Shown in pieces: positions 1 to 8,536 of a stretch of 64,000 nt of DNA. The stretch's first letter is position 1. Each line of letters starts with the position of its first letter. The stretch is from assembly GCF_900113665.1 (NCBI RefSeq), contig NZ_FOQD01000007.1, positions 186,001 to 250,000 on the forward strand, read 5' to 3'. Position numbers and translations under genes: made by a program. The notes under the pieces are model-generated. The model was not told the origin of the DNA, ran no database searches, and saw nothing but the letters and a program-made list of their open reading frames with translations. The stretch is from Planctomicrobium piriforme. GTDB lineage: Bacteria > Planctomycetota > Planctomycetia > Planctomycetales > Planctomycetaceae.

Positions 1-681
1 TGCGTGAATCGCGCGAACCGGATGAATTCGAGTGCCGGTGCCGCCGACGAGCATCATGTCGGCCGCTCCCCGTTCCATGATATTCAGTGCTTCGGTGAGT
101 GCGACTCCTGGTGATGCTTCATCGAGGGTCACCGAGTTATTGGGGCCGCGGGCATCCGTGAAGATCGCGATGTGGCAGGCAGGCATGTTCGGCAGGTACC
201 GCAGCATCCACAGCGGTTCCATCTTGCCGATGCCCTTGCTCCCCCAGGCATCGAACTGAAACTTGCCTGATTCATCTTTGCAGGCTTCGGCGGGGTCGGT
301 CATGGTGTCGGGGGGGAAGAACATCAGGTTCGCCCCGTACAGCACGCCCATCCGCTGATGATCGATTTTTTCGAGATCGAGTTTGGAATCGGCCAGTGCC
401 TGGAGCGCGGCGGCGGTTCCCAACTGCGTCTCGCGGGACATCACCTTGATGCTCTTCCGCTGCGACTTGAGGTAGTCTTTCTTGGCGGCTTCTTCGGTAA
501 ATTCTTTGACCTCGCCGCCGATGCAGCCGGGCGTGGCGGTGCAATGGTAGTGCTTCGTCGGTTCAATCCCCGACTTGCCGGCTTTCAGGTTGTCCCAGAA
601 AGCCTCGCGGCCGATGCCGATGGGAGAAAAGATGCCGATCCCGGTGATGGCGATGCTGCGCTTCTGCACGTTTGAAGTCAT
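1..681 (-). CDS. Beta-ketoacyl synthase-like protein, active-site Cys replaced by Glu (partial, C-terminus off window)
   Basis: The minus-strand frame from the ATG at 681 runs open to the window edge, giving 227 residues of a FabF/KAS-II-type thiolase fold. The start (ITGIGIFSPIG, residues 11-21) and the block RGPNNSVTLDEASPGVALTEA (written here as RGPNNSVTLD then EASPGVALTEA, residues 178-198) align with the nucleophile-elbow region of FabF. In active synthases that block reads RGP.....TAC.S; here the Cys position is Glu188 (codon 120-118). The two catalytic His residues would lie beyond the edge. Family knowledge: a synthase without the Cys cannot form the acyl-enzyme; chain-length factors and KSQ domains have Gln there. 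I infer a decarboxylating or chain-length-factor-like subunit that works with an active partner not in view. It lies downstream of the peptide transporter on the same strand after about 200 bp. Family assignment is firm; the role is open. Confidence 0.85.
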   Translation of the reverse strand, partial: MTSNVQKRSIAITGIGIFSPIGIGREAFWDNLKAGKSGIEPTKHYHCTATPGCIGGEVKEFTEEAAKKDYLKSQRKSIKVMSRETQLGTAAALQALADSKLDLEKIDHQRMGVLYGANLMFFPPDTMTDPAEACKDESGKFQFDAWGSKGIGKMEPLWMLRYLPNMPACHIAIFTDARGPNNSVTLDEASPGVALTEALNIMERGAADMMLVGGTGTRIHPVRAIHA

Positions 682-882
682 TCTGAAATCGAGTCTGCGG
701 ATGGCTGCTGGCAGCCTGTCTGGCGATGGCCCCGACAGCACGCTGGCCCAGCGGCGGTTGCGTGGCCCAGACGGCAACGAACTCACTGACTGTGACCAGA
801 TCCGCGGGGCGCACGGTCACCCCGAACGGCATCGCCGGGGCCTATTCTGACGATCAACGGGACGAACTGCAAAGGCCGATTT

Positions 883-1968
883 TCAGCGGCCTCCGTCGCG
901 AAGCCGCGGGTCGGTGGCCTCCTGAAGTCCTTCCCCGATCAGATTATACGCCAGAACGGTGAGGAAAATTCCCAACCCGGGAAAAAGAATCAGCCACCAA
1001 TTCTGGTAATTTGACTGACCTGAGCGTAACAACTGACCCCAACTTGGGTTAGGCGGCGGGGCGCCAAAGCCGATGTAGCTCAGGGCTGTTTCGATCAGGA
1101 TTGCCGCGGCCACCCCAAACGTAATCGGCACCAGCACCGGCGCGAGCGAATTCGGGAGCAGGTAGCGGAAAATAATGCGGCCGGAGCTGACTCCCAGCAC
1201 CTTCGCGGCAGCGACATATTCCATCTGCTTGAGCTTCAGAAATTCACCGCGGACAAGTCGTGCGATTCCGGTCCAACTGGTCATGCCGATCACCGCCATC
1301 ATGTGCATCGTGGTCGGTTTCTCAATCACGGCGATCAGCGCCAGGATCAGAATCAGCGTCGGGATGCACATCACGACTTCAATGACGCGGCTCAGAACAA
1401 TGTCGGTCCAGCCGCCGTAGTAGCCGGCGATGGAACCAAACGTGAGACCGATCGCGGCGGCGATCCCCATCGAAACAAAGCCCACCAGCAGCGCCGTGCG
1501 CGTCCCATGGACCATCTGTGCGAAGACATCGAAACCGCGCGAATCTGTGCCGAACCAGTTCAGCCAGGTGGGACCGCTGCTCTGCGGGTTGGCCGGCCGG
1601 CCAGGGACTTCGTCGTCGGTGACGGCGCGTGACGGGTCATTGTACTTCAGTGGCCAGATGGCCCAACTGCCGGGATCGTTTTCCTTGAGCGGCTTGGGAT
1701 AACGTTTGAAGAAGGGGGCTCCTGAAAACGCGGCTTCCCAACGAGGGCTGTAGTACCCCAGGCAGGGAAAATAAAGCTGGCCCTTGTAACGGCAGACAAG
1801 CGGCTTGGTGCCGACGATGGCCGGTGAAAACAATGCCACGAGCGCCAGGAATGACACGAACACCAAAGCCAGCATCGGCAAGCGGCGCTGCCGAAAACGA
1901 CGCCAGGATTCTTGCCAGAAACCAGGCGACTTCGGAAGCGAATTCAGTGGAGGAAGCGTGGCGTTCAT
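883..1968 (-). CDS. Peptide ABC transporter permease, OppC/YejE type
   Basis: A 361-residue inner-membrane permease of the dipeptide/oligopeptide family. One N-terminal membrane segment (about residues 32-52) is followed by an unusually long periplasmic stretch (about 53-155), then the core with five further hydrophobic helices. The permease EAA-type loop is visible around MEYVAAAKVLGVS, which contacts the ATPase. The long extracytoplasmic insertion containing KPLVCRYKGQLYFP resembles YejE, the microcin C/peptide permease, more than plain OppC. It is the third gene of a minus-strand set (binding protein, OppB-type permease, this), 43 bp after the second. No ATPase gene follows; the next minus-strand gene is the ketoacyl-synthase-like one. 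Substrate is inferred to be peptide and not proven. Confidence 0.9.
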   Translation of the reverse strand: MNATLPPLNSLPKSPGFWQESWRRFRQRRLPMLALVFVSFLALVALFSPAIVGTKPLVCRYKGQLYFPCLGYYSPRWEAAFSGAPFFKRYPKPLKENDPGSWAIWPLKYNDPSRAVTDDEVPGRPANPQSSGPTWLNWFGTDSRGFDVFAQMVHGTRTALLVGFVSMGIAAAIGLTFGSIAGYYGGWTDIVLSRVIEVVMCIPTLILILALIAVIEKPTTMHMMAVIGMTSWTGIARLVRGEFLKLKQMEYVAAAKVLGVSSGRIIFRYLLPNSLAPVLVPITFGVAAAILIETALSYIGFGAPPPNPSWGQLLRSGQSNYQNWWLILFPGLGIFLTVLAYNLIGEGLQEATDPRLRDGGR

Positions 1969-2011
1969 GAAAAATCAGTCGCAGCAACGTGCAGTGTGTT
2001 GCACATGCGAA

Positions 2012-2995
2012 TTACTGTTCCAGTCGGATACGGGGATCGACCACGGCATACAAAATGTCGGCCAGCAGTTGGGCCGCGAGGGTCAGAATTGAAAACATCA
2101 GAGTGAGTCCCATGACCGTCGGGTAGTCACGCTCGGTGATCGACTCGAAGAACTGCCGGCCCATGCCGGGCCAGGTGAAGATCTGCTCGACGATGACTGC
2201 TCCGCTGAGCAGCGCCGGCAGCATTAGTCCCAACTTGGTGACCAGCGGAATCAGCGTATTGCGAAACGCATGCCGCCAGATCACCGCAAATGGTCCCAGC
2301 CCTTTGGCGCGGGCAGTCCGAATGTAATCCTGACGCAGCACTTCCTGCATGTTCGCCCGAATAAACCGGGCGTCATAGGCCAGACTGCCATAGGTGAAGA
2401 CCGTCACCGGCAGCAGGGCATGCAGAAACAGATCCCACGTCTTCCCTAGCGTACTGAGTTGAGCGTAGTTGTCACCCACCATCCCGAACAGCGGCAGCCA
2501 CCTGAGATGCACCGCAAAGTACAACTGTAGAAACAGCGCCGCCACGAAGCTGGGAAACGAATAGAGCATGTAGAGAAACGTGCTGATGATGCGTTCTTCA
2601 GGTTTTCCGTCTCGGGCACTGCAATACAGCCCCAATGGAATCGCCAGCAGCAGCCCGAGCAACAGTGAGGGAATTGACAACAGCAGCGTCGGGCCAATCC
2701 GTTCGCCAATAATCTTTGAGACCGGCTGTTTGCGGGAGAACGACCGGCCCATATCTCCCTGAAACAGCTTCCCGATCCAATGCACATAGGCCACCGGCCA
2801 GGGCTTGTCGAGCCCATAGGCGGCCTGCAATTGCTTCACCCGTTCGGGGCTGGGCTGCTTCGAAGGGTCGATCTCGTTCATGCTCACCGTCAGCGGCGTG
2901 CCAGGCATGCTGCGGATCAACCCATAGATCACAAACGTGATCACGAGCAGCGTAAACGCTCCGATGGCCAGACGTCGAATAATGAAGGTCAGCAT
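2012..2995 (-). CDS. Peptide ABC transporter permease, OppB/YejB type
   Basis: A 327-residue inner-membrane permease. The N-terminus FIIRRLAIGAFTLLVITFVIY is the first transmembrane helix typical of DppB/OppB/YejB, and the cytoplasmic coupling loop reads DYIRTARAKGL, the conserved EAA motif of this family. About six membrane segments are visible and the length is normal. The C-terminal DPRIRLE matches the family ending DPRIR. It sits between the lipoprotein gene (65 bp upstream) and the OppC/YejE-type permease (43 bp downstream), so the three should be cotranscribed and form one importer. The start ATG at 2995 is the only one that keeps the first membrane helix whole. Confidence 0.92.
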   Translation of the reverse strand: MLTFIIRRLAIGAFTLLVITFVIYGLIRSMPGTPLTVSMNEIDPSKQPSPERVKQLQAAYGLDKPWPVAYVHWIGKLFQGDMGRSFSRKQPVSKIIGERIGPTLLLSIPSLLLGLLLAIPLGLYCSARDGKPEERIISTFLYMLYSFPSFVAALFLQLYFAVHLRWLPLFGMVGDNYAQLSTLGKTWDLFLHALLPVTVFTYGSLAYDARFIRANMQEVLRQDYIRTARAKGLGPFAVIWRHAFRNTLIPLVTKLGLMLPALLSGAVIVEQIFTWPGMGRQFFESITERDYPTVMGLTLMFSILTLAAQLLADILYAVVDPRIRLEQ

Positions 2996-3060
2996 CGGAA
3001 AAGGGCGACTTACTGTTTACGGAGCTACGGAATCACACGCCTCGGTCGGCGCGGAACCGA

Positions 3061-5004
3061 CTACGGAGCCGACTTGGCGGACCAGAAGGAATCAAACCCG
3101 GGACTGTAGTGGAACGGTCCACGAGGGCTGAACATGTACCCTCTCAGGCTTTTGTTGAAACCGAAAAACGCGCTGCGGTAGTAGAGCCAGGTATACGGTT
3201 GATCCGCCCAGAGGATGTCGTCAATCTCGCGGTAAATGTCCGCCCGTTTTTCCTGATCGAATTCACGCAGCCCTTTGCCAAACAGTTCATCGACTTTGGC
3301 ATTCGAGTACCCGGTGTAGTTGCGGGTCTCTCCTGTCTTCCAGAGATTCTCGGTCGTCGAAGGGTCGGTGCCGGTTCCCCAGCCGCCCAGCATGGCCTGG
3401 AATTGATGCTCCTGGGCTCTCTGTTGCAAGACCGTGAATTCAGTCGGCTGGACGTTGCAGGAAATCCCCAGGCGGCTCAGGCTTTCTGCCAGTGAAGTGC
3501 AGATGTCGATGCGGGATTGCTCGTTGGCACACATCACCCCGAACTCAAATTTCACCTTCTGGCCGCTGATCGTCTTGTCGCGGATGCCGTCGCCGTCGGT
3601 GTCGACCCAGCCAGCTTCCGCCAGCAGCTTCTCTGACTTCGCCAGATCCTGCTTATACGGAGCGCGAGGAACCTTGGGAGCCGCCCAGTTGCCTTGCGGG
3701 AACTCGCCTGTGGCCTGCTCGTACAGACCGTAATTGAGCTTGCCGAGGATCTGCTCATAGTTCACCGCATACGACATCGCCTCGCGCACCTTCAGGTCGC
3801 TGAAGTATGGCGTCCGCATGTTCCAGCCGAAGTAGAAGTAAACCCACTGCACGCCGCGGGCTTTGGTATTGCGAGAGTAAAAGGCGTCGTCGTTGGTCTG
3901 CTCGATCCACTGCCGGGGCTGCAGTTCCATTTCCTCAAGCTGGCCGTCTTTGACTGCCAGCAGGGCCGTGTTCATGTCGTCGATGATGCGGAAACGGACC
4001 TGGCGATAGTTCGGCTTCGCACGTACTTGTTTGCCGTCTTGCATGTACCAGTCGTCACGGCGCTCCAGAATGATCTCCTGGCCTTTGACCCGCTTGGTGA
4101 CTTTGAACGGTCCCCCGCACACGGGATTCTGTTCGAACTTCTGGTGGTAATCGGAATTCGTCAGCGTGAGGTCGTCTTTCAACGACTTCTCGTAGATGTG
4201 TTTGGGGATGATCGGGTAGTTGCAGTTCCAGACGTTCGTCGCCAGTGCTTCTTTATGAAAGATGACGAACGTGTGATCGTCATAGGCTTCGACCCAGCGG
4301 ATTTTGTCGGTGCCGGTGCGAACCGCCGGGACGGGGACTTCGGGATTCATGATCGTCTGGAAACTGAATGCAACGTCGTACGCGGTGATCGGCTTGCCGT
4401 CCGACCAGACGAGGTCGTCGCGAATGACGACTTTGTCGTAGAGCTTGTTCTTGCTCGACTGCCAGGAGACCACGGTCTCTGCCGGTGCGAACGGTTCCAG
4501 CTTCCAGTTGAAGTTGAAGAAGCCAATCCCGGTCAGGCCGTTGACGTCCAAATCGGAAGTCGAACTGAACAGAATGGGGTTGGTCGAGTTGATGTCCCCT
4601 TTCATGTGCCGTTTGAACTCCGCGTCGAAGTTGACGTCCTTGTCGTCAGCAGCAGGCCGGCCGAGAGCACTCAAGATCTTCTTGTTGTCCTCGTCCGACT
4701 TGTTTTGAAGCTTGAGGGCTTCCGCGACGGTAACCAGTTCCGGCTCTTTGGCTTTCAACTCGCGAAACGCCTGCATCGAGTCGATGACCGGCTGCGATTC
4801 CCATTCGGCCATGGCATCGAGTTCAGCCAGGCTAGGAGGAGTGAACGGCTCGATGCCAGGAAAAACGGTCGCTCCCTTGGCATCAGTCGCATTGCCGGTG
4901 GTGGAACCTGATTCCGACTCACTTGAGGGGCCGGGACAGCCTGAGAGCAGTGCGAGCAGCAATCCACCAGAGACAGCCAGCAAACAGCGGCGACAATCCA
5001 TCAT
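3061..5004 (-). CDS. Extracellular solute-binding lipoprotein, family 5 (peptide binding)
   Basis: A 647-residue substrate-binding protein. The N-terminal signal ends in a lipobox LLSGC (Cys at residue 23), so it should be a lipid-anchored extracytoplasmic protein. A low-complexity linker (SSESESGSTTGNATDAKG) follows, then the SBP_bac_5 fold with motifs such as VVIRDDLVWSDGKPITAYDV, the family signature 'W.DG.P.tA.DV'. The length exceeds OppA/DppA (about 540) and is closer to YejA. The start at 5004 has a GAGGA-type ribosome site about 12 bases upstream. It is the first gene of the transporter set. It probably captures oligopeptides or cyclic/modified peptides and hands them to the two permeases; the exact ligand cannot be read from sequence. 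Confidence 0.9.
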   Translation of the reverse strand: MMDCRRCLLAVSGGLLLALLSGCPGPSSESESGSTTGNATDAKGATVFPGIEPFTPPSLAELDAMAEWESQPVIDSMQAFRELKAKEPELVTVAEALKLQNKSDEDNKKILSALGRPAADDKDVNFDAEFKRHMKGDINSTNPILFSSTSDLDVNGLTGIGFFNFNWKLEPFAPAETVVSWQSSKNKLYDKVVIRDDLVWSDGKPITAYDVAFSFQTIMNPEVPVPAVRTGTDKIRWVEAYDDHTFVIFHKEALATNVWNCNYPIIPKHIYEKSLKDDLTLTNSDYHQKFEQNPVCGGPFKVTKRVKGQEIILERRDDWYMQDGKQVRAKPNYRQVRFRIIDDMNTALLAVKDGQLEEMELQPRQWIEQTNDDAFYSRNTKARGVQWVYFYFGWNMRTPYFSDLKVREAMSYAVNYEQILGKLNYGLYEQATGEFPQGNWAAPKVPRAPYKQDLAKSEKLLAEAGWVDTDGDGIRDKTISGQKVKFEFGVMCANEQSRIDICTSLAESLSRLGISCNVQPTEFTVLQQRAQEHQFQAMLGGWGTGTDPSTTENLWKTGETRNYTGYSNAKVDELFGKGLREFDQEKRADIYREIDDILWADQPYTWLYYRSAFFGFNKSLRGYMFSPRGPFHYSPGFDSFWSAKSAP

Positions 5005-5281
5005 CCGTAGAGCATCCTCACTACTGCCGGCGACCTCGAATTCCGCGATGTGCGTGATCCGGTGAGCGCCGGCAATTCTGGTTTCAGCCTGAGCAACTTC
5101 ACGAGGTCAGACAGGAGTCACGCGATTGTGACTCCCCTCGTCAACTCGATGTGTTGCGGCAAAATGGGCAGGCGGATTGTGCCATACCCTTCGCATGCGA
5201 GCAAGCGACTCGCCGTAGAGATCCGATTCGACAAGCGGAAGACTAAAATCGTATCCCGCTTGAAGATCGGTCCAGCACGCA

Positions 5282-6619
5282 CTACTTCACTTCGGGAGTT
5301 GCAGGCGGGGTCTCCACCGGGAGTTCCTTGATCTCGATCTTGCGGAATTCGACCGGATCCTGATGTCCGGCAAAGCCGAACGAGCCGCTCTTGCGGTCCT
5401 TGCCCGGATGCGGTGTGTCGGCCATGAACTCCTTCACAGCGGCAACGTCGCCGTCCAGAATCTTGAACCCGTTCAGTTCGACGGTGATTTTTGAGCCTTT
5501 GACGGTCACTTCTTCAAAGTTCCATTCGCCGGTGGGACGCAGGTAGCCCCGGGCTGCCGGAATCATGCCGTAGACGGAGCCGTGAGCCTGACGGGGGTCG
5601 ATCTTGTCGTACTTGGGGTGTTCGGAATCGAGCACCTGAACCTCACACATGCCGTTGTAGGCGGCATTCCCCTGACCGGGGTAGCGGATTGCCAAGCCGT
5701 TGTTGCCGGCCGGCGGGAGTTTGAATTCCAGCCGAACCACGAAGTCGGCGTACTCCTTATCGGTAAACAGCACCTCCCCTTTGCCGACTTTGCCGCGAAT
5801 CGTGCCGTCGACGACTTCATAGCTGTCGATGGCCCCCTTCCAGCCGGTGAAGTCCTGGCCGTTGAAAATGGAGGTGAACCCCTCGCCGGTTCCTTTTTTC
5901 AGAAGCTGGTTGGCTTCCTCTGTAGGAATTTCGCGGATCGCAATGTTCTTCCACTGGATTTCCGAGCCGTGGGTCTGCAGCTGAATCTGGCCGGCCGCGA
6001 GAATGGGCAGTTCGCGGTGGAAGTAGTTTTCCATGAGTGCGTTGTCGACGACGAGTTTGTCGTTCAGCCAGACGCTGGTTCGCGCGCCGATCTGCCGCAC
6101 TTTCAAAGAATTCCATTCGCCGAACGGCCGGTCTGCCAGGACGGTCGGATCTTTCCCCGGCGCGCCGGGGCTATTGTTCCACAAGCCGCCTGAGCCTTTA
6201 TCTGCGCCGATGTTCCACTTTCCGCCCGCTTCGGTGTAATCCCAGATCTGTACCTGAGGATTGTTCTTCAAATACAAGCCGCTGTCTCCCAGAGGGAGCA
6301 TTTTGTAGTCGACCAGGAATTCGTAATCGCGATAGGCATCGTTAGTGGTCAGGTAGACCCCTTCGCCGTCGTTGATGATGACGCCGTTTTCCACTTTCCA
6401 GTGCAGCGGGACGTCGGCATTCCACTTGTCGAGCAGTGCCTGGCGATCGGCCTCGGGCATCGCGGCCAGCTTGGCGGGGTCGAAATGCGGCATCCCATGC
6501 CAGCCGGCGAAATCGCTTCCGTTGAATAACGCCTTGAAACCAGATGGAGGAGTCCAGTCTGCGGCGAGGGCCAGAGTCGACGACAAGAGACAGGCGCACA
6601 GTGACAGCAGGCGGATCAT
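5282..6619 (-). CDS. Secreted protein with two DUF1080 (3-keto-disaccharide hydrolase) domains
   Basis: 445 residues with a signal peptide (MIRLLSLCACLLSSTLALAA) and two tandem DUF1080 domains, about residues 22-235 and 248-440. Each begins with the family pattern of a beta-sandwich fold: FKALFNGSDFAGWHG in the first and FTSIFNGQDFTGWKG in the second. DUF1080 proteins are jelly-roll/concanavalin-like and some members hydrolyse 3-keto-glycosides; planctomycetes have many, mostly single-domain. The open frame extends far upstream to 7300, but the signal peptide fixes the start at 6619. A stand-alone single-domain relative lies at 52244. It is transcribed alone, toward the transporter. Likely acts in the periplasm or at the surface on sugars; enzymatic activity is inferred from family only. 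Confidence 0.88.
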   Translation of the reverse strand: MIRLLSLCACLLSSTLALAADWTPPSGFKALFNGSDFAGWHGMPHFDPAKLAAMPEADRQALLDKWNADVPLHWKVENGVIINDGEGVYLTTNDAYRDYEFLVDYKMLPLGDSGLYLKNNPQVQIWDYTEAGGKWNIGADKGSGGLWNNSPGAPGKDPTVLADRPFGEWNSLKVRQIGARTSVWLNDKLVVDNALMENYFHRELPILAAGQIQLQTHGSEIQWKNIAIREIPTEEANQLLKKGTGEGFTSIFNGQDFTGWKGAIDSYEVVDGTIRGKVGKGEVLFTDKEYADFVVRLEFKLPPAGNNGLAIRYPGQGNAAYNGMCEVQVLDSEHPKYDKIDPRQAHGSVYGMIPAARGYLRPTGEWNFEEVTVKGSKITVELNGFKILDGDVAAVKEFMADTPHPGKDRKSGSFGFAGHQDPVEFRKIEIKELPVETPPATPEVK

Positions 6620-6882
6620 GACAGGGAAACTCCTAATGCGAGGGCAGCACACACGGGGGCAGGTCGATGCAAAGTAACCAACGTGAAGGTGAGATGCGAT
6701 TCCGCAGAATTGACGTTGTGTCATTTCGAGATCCTCATTTATTCTCCCGCCGTTTCCGGTCCTGCGGCAAATTTTGCCGATGACAGGAAAACAGCGTTCT
6801 CGCAATCGCCGAGAAGCAACCGAAAGATTGAATCGCGGCTGGATTGTCCGGCCGTTCCAGCTGCTGCATGGAGGCCCGCACC

Positions 6883-7731
6883 ATGGGCGCGAAAATTGCC
6901 AGCTTTCTGGCGACATTGCTGCTCTCGATTCCGCTTGCCGCCATCGGACTGATGGCGGTGTTCGGAATTCCGCAGCTCGTTCCGGCGAACTCCGGACCTG
7001 AACGGGACAATGTTTTTCGCGGTATCCAGAACGCACTCGACTGGCGTGACAAAGACAAAGACGCGGACTTAAACGCGACTCCAGCTTACGAAGACGCCCC
7101 GCATTTCGGCGAGGAGAATTCCTCGCAATCTTCGACTGCGAGACAATCTTCGCTGGAAACCAGACCTCACGCGCACACCCACGACGATTCCCCGCAAAAG
7201 AACAGCGACGCCTACGATTTACGAAATCGTCCCGGCAGCACGCTGGCCAGTAACGCGCCGCTGCGCAGCACTGGCTCGACAGCGAACTCCGGCGCTCCAC
7301 CGCACTGGAGCGAAGCCCCGCCGATGATCACTGGCGGCGACGCGTTTTCCGGCGCCCCTGCCGCTGGGAGTTCTCTCGCTCGCAGTCAGGTCACACCGCC
7401 TGCTTCGTCTTCGATGGCACTGAATACGTCCAGCTCGAATGGCCCCTTCTTGTCGTGGCGGCATGCGTCACTGCGGCTAACTGAGCTGGGGATCAAGAAC
7501 TATCACCTGGAGCGGGGCGCAACCGAAGGCACATTCCTCTTCGTTTGCGTCTTCTCGCCCGGCGATGCTCCGCAAGTCACCCACCGTTTTGAATCGGAAG
7601 CCGACGATCCACTGCTTGCGGTGAATCAGGTACTGCAACAGGTCGATGGCTGGATGCGGAACCGGTTTGCCCAGGCCAACTATCCGACGCGACGCCAGAA
7701 CCTGTCGCTGTCGCAGGACGCCCAACGGTAA
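6883..7731 (+). CDS. Membrane-anchored hypothetical protein
   Basis: 282 residues, not a family I recognise by name. The ATG at 6883 has a GGAGG site at 6870-6874 with 8-base spacing, which favours it over the upstream ATGs at 6844 and 6868. An N-terminal transmembrane segment (IASFLATLLLSIPLAAIGLMAVFGI) is followed by a long Ser/Thr/His-rich, probably disordered stretch (about 45-185) and a compact C-terminal domain (about 187-275) containing SWRHASLRLTELGIKNYHLE and THRFESEADDPLLAV. The C-terminal domain probably carries the function and the linker spans the periplasm or cytoplasm. It stands upstream of scpB, separated by an AT-richer repeat. Confidence 0.7.
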   Translation: MGAKIASFLATLLLSIPLAAIGLMAVFGIPQLVPANSGPERDNVFRGIQNALDWRDKDKDADLNATPAYEDAPHFGEENSSQSSTARQSSLETRPHAHTHDDSPQKNSDAYDLRNRPGSTLASNAPLRSTGSTANSGAPPHWSEAPPMITGGDAFSGAPAAGSSLARSQVTPPASSSMALNTSSSNGPFLSWRHASLRLTELGIKNYHLERGATEGTFLFVCVFSPGDAPQVTHRFESEADDPLLAVNQVLQQVDGWMRNRFAQANYPTRRQNLSLSQDAQR

Positions 7732-7741
7732 GACCGGGGAA

Positions 7742-7772
7742 ATATCGAATTTCGAAATCCGAAATTCGAGAT
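7742..7772. repeat. AT-richer palindromic 'tcgaaatccgaaattcga' element
   Basis: The stretch contains atcgaatttcgaaatccga followed by aattcgaga, a near-palindrome built from TTCGAAAT and its complement. The same motif family recurs at 40690-40790. It sits directly after a stop codon and just before the annotated scpB start. It looks like a dispersed intergenic repeat of this genome rather than a regulatory site, although a hairpin here could affect transcript ends. Confidence 0.55.
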
Positions 7773-7776
7773 AACA

Positions 7777-8532
7777 ATGCAGACTGGTGTCCATCAAGTG
7801 AACGTGCATCCGACGCCATCCTTGATGACGCGAATCTGGCTGGCTCCTCGAAATCCGGTCGCTGAAACCGCAGTTGGCTGGAAGTGGCGGTCGCGTCTCC
7901 AACGTCGGCAGACTGCCGAGTTCAATGCCGAACCATCACTGTCATCTGCTGTCCGCAGCCCGAAAATGGCTCGTCTGGAAGCGGCTCTCTTTGTCGCCGA
8001 AAACGCCCAGTCCGCTCGCAAGCTGGCGCAGATTGCTCTGCTTGCAGACGGCCGTGAAGCCCTCGAACTGATCGAACAGCTCAACGCGCTCTACGACTCG
8101 CATCGCTCCGCATTTCGCATCGAACGGGTCGCCGCTGGGTATCGGCTGCTGACTCGCAGCGAACTCGCTGCCTGGCTCGACCGGATTCATCAGCGTCAGG
8201 CCCGACTCAAGTTGTCGTCCCCGTTGATGGAAACGCTCTCGATCATTGCGTATCGGCAACCCTGCACGCGGGCGGACGTCGAAGCGGTCCGCGGAGTGCA
8301 GTCGGCGGAAATCATCAAGCAACTGATGGAACGCAATCTCGTTCGCATCACGGGCGAAGATACCTCGCTGGGCCGGCCCTATCTGTACGGAACGACCAGA
8401 CTCTTTCTCGAAACCTTTGGCCTGACGACGCTGACCGATCTCCCCTGGGCTGAGCGCCTGCGACGAGTGAAGAGTGTCGACGAGGCTGTGGAAGATGACG
8501 CAACCCCTGCCGAGTCCACCGAGGCGGCCTGA
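7777..8532 (+). CDS. scpB: Segregation and condensation protein B
   Basis: 251 residues. From residue 64 the sequence is a typical ScpB with two winged-helix domains: MARLEAALFVAENAQSARKL (first wHTH), then LSSPLMETLSIIAYRQPCTR and a VRGVQSAEIIKQLMERNLV segment (second wHTH) and the ending GRPYLYGTTRLFLETFGL. ScpB dimers join ScpA and SMC to condense and segregate the nucleoid. The first 63 residues are not conserved-looking, and an alternative ATG at 7966 begins exactly at the ScpB core, so the true start could be there. No scpA or smc is next to it. The gene converges with the membrane protein gene on the other strand, with 4 bases between stop codons. Confidence 0.88.
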   Translation: MQTGVHQVNVHPTPSLMTRIWLAPRNPVAETAVGWKWRSRLQRRQTAEFNAEPSLSSAVRSPKMARLEAALFVAENAQSARKLAQIALLADGREALELIEQLNALYDSHRSAFRIERVAAGYRLLTRSELAAWLDRIHQRQARLKLSSPLMETLSIIAYRQPCTRADVEAVRGVQSAEIIKQLMERNLVRITGEDTSLGRPYLYGTTRLFLETFGLTTLTDLPWAERLRRVKSVDEAVEDDATPAESTEAA

Positions 8533-8536
8533 CATA

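Noticed and set aside
3694..4911. 405-codon plus-strand frame opposite the solute-binding protein
   Set aside because: It is a shadow of the minus-strand gene caused by GC-rich codon use; no ribosome site or domain.
6620..7300. In-frame extension of the double DUF1080 protein upstream of 6619
   Set aside because: The signal peptide at 6619 would be buried, and the extension has no protein-like pattern.
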